This document shows, one piece after another, positions 6,366-6,827 of a stretch of DNA of 6,827 nucleotides; the first letter of the stretch is position 1, and the number at the start of each line of letters is the position of its first letter. The stretch is taken from the NCBI GenBank assembly GCA_023461135.1, contig JAEWNX010000091.1:1-6827 (forward strand). Reading direction: 5' to 3'. The position numbers were made by a program, and so were the translations under genes. Source of the DNA: Pseudomonadota bacterium. GTDB taxonomy: Bacteria; Pseudomonadota; Alphaproteobacteria; Caulobacterales; Aquidulcibacteraceae. The notes beneath the pieces were generated by a model. The model had not been told where the DNA came from. It made no database searches and saw only the letters and a list, made by a program, of their open reading frames with translations.

Positions 6366-6764
6366 ATGTCGCAAGCTGCGTTGAAGCTGGCCGGCGCCGG
6401 TTTGGAGCAAACCGAGCCTGGATTTTCTGAGGCCGAGACAGGCTTTGCGGTCCAGGAAGCCCGGCGCCTGGGCGAGCTGGCCGGCGAGTTCTGCCTGTTC
6501 GGTCTTAACATCGCGCTCGACGTTGGCGACCTCTCCGAGTCCGCAGATCATGCTTACCGCGCCGACGATGTCGCGCCGGAGCCCGCGAACGACACCCAGC
6601 CCACGCCCGCCAGCTTCGCCTTCCCCACGCTGAACCGCCGCGGCGTTCACATCCATTCGGCGCTGCCTGTGCGCACGATGCAGGCGCTCGATTGGGTGTT
6701 CATCGTCGTCGCCGCCGAACTAGCCGCGCGCTGGGGCGCGGGGGTCGGCCTCGCTGATCTTTAG
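6366..6764 (+). CDS. N-terminal fragment of a putative undecaprenyl-phosphate sugar phosphotransferase, ended by in-frame TAG
   Basis: The ATG at 6366 is preceded by AGGGG (6351-6355) with 10 nt spacing, which supports this start. The 132 codons encode a polar, low-complexity N-terminal region (about 1-90), then RRGVHIHSALPVR, then the first hydrophobic segment (about 107-122, LDWVFIVVAAELAARW). This arrangement, a cytoplasmic extension followed by a basic stretch and a membrane helix, resembles the N-terminus of polyisoprenyl-phosphate hexose-1-phosphate transferases (WcaJ/PssY/HfsE-like), which start exopolysaccharide assembly at the inner membrane. The catalytic domain would lie outside the window, so the family call is tentative. 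A TAG at 6762-6764 ends the frame, yet the reading frame stays coding-like after it. As it stands the fragment has only one membrane helix and no catalytic part, so it is unlikely to act as an enzyme. Confidence 0.6.
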   Translation: MSQAALKLAGAGLEQTEPGFSEAETGFAVQEARRLGELAGEFCLFGLNIALDVGDLSESADHAYRADDVAPEPANDTQPTPASFAFPTLNRRGVHIHSALPVRTMQALDWVFIVVAAELAARWGAGVGLADL

Positions 6765-6827
6765 CTTGGCGCCGCCGCGGCGGTGTTAGCCGCCGCCGGC
6801 GCGCTGAAGCTCGGCCACTGGGTCACC
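6765..6827 (+). pseudogene. In-frame continuation of the interrupted sugar-transferase-like gene, 3' end beyond window
   Basis: Directly after the TAG, the same frame gives 21 uninterrupted codons reading LGAAAAVLAAAGALKLGHWV and one further threonine. This is a hydrophobic stretch suited to a second membrane helix, followed by a K-x-G-x-W-V pattern that I associate with this family. The simplest reading is one ancestral gene from 6366 past the window end, carrying a nonsense codon. Alternatives are a sequencing error, or re-initiation further downstream giving a shortened protein. Confidence 0.5.

Noticed and set aside
6360..6656. Minus-strand 98-codon frame opposite the sugar-transferase-like gene
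   Set aside because: The plus-strand frame has a good ribosome binding site and a membrane-helix pattern. The opposite frame has no motif or upstream signal.

Overview
The window is high-GC and densely coding. It looks like chromosomal DNA of a Gram-negative proteobacterium. It encodes a TonB-dependent outer-membrane receptor, a periplasmic YfiR-type protein and a membrane sensor kinase. Base composition and gene types suggest an alphaproteobacterium, perhaps near Caulobacterales/Hyphomonadaceae, but that placement is inference and no marker here fixes it.

Minus strand, 5981 down to 1: four genes read in the same direction and are almost certainly one transcription unit. In order of transcription they are a TonB-dependent receptor (3987-5981), a YfiR/DUF4154 periplasmic protein (3451-3999, overlapping the receptor by 13 nt), a hybrid histidine kinase with two membrane segments, HAMP, GAF, HisKA, HATPase and receiver domains (404-3454, ATGA overlap with yfiR), and a CheY-like single-domain response regulator (383 to beyond base 1, 20 nt after the kinase). 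The tight packing and the ordered compartments (outer membrane, periplasm, inner membrane, cytoplasm) suggest a trans-envelope signalling relay. In the well-known YfiBNR system YfiR restrains a HAMP-containing diguanylate cyclase. Here the YfiR-like protein is coupled to a HAMP-containing histidine kinase instead, and a TonB receptor takes the outer-membrane position. Ligand and output are unknown.

Middle, 5982-6146: the operon's upstream region, with a weak promoter candidate, an imperfect hairpin and an AT-rich patch. It is bounded by a tRNA-Ser(GCU) gene on the minus strand (6147-6237, CCA encoded).

Right end, plus strand, 6366 to the edge: the N-terminal part of a protein resembling a membrane-anchored undecaprenyl-phosphate sugar phosphotransferase (exopolysaccharide initiation type). 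Its frame is interrupted by a single in-frame TAG at 6762-6764, and the same frame continues with coherent hydrophobic coding sequence to the end of the window. This is either a nonsense mutation/pseudogene or a base-call error. No mobile elements, CRISPR arrays or long repeats were seen.
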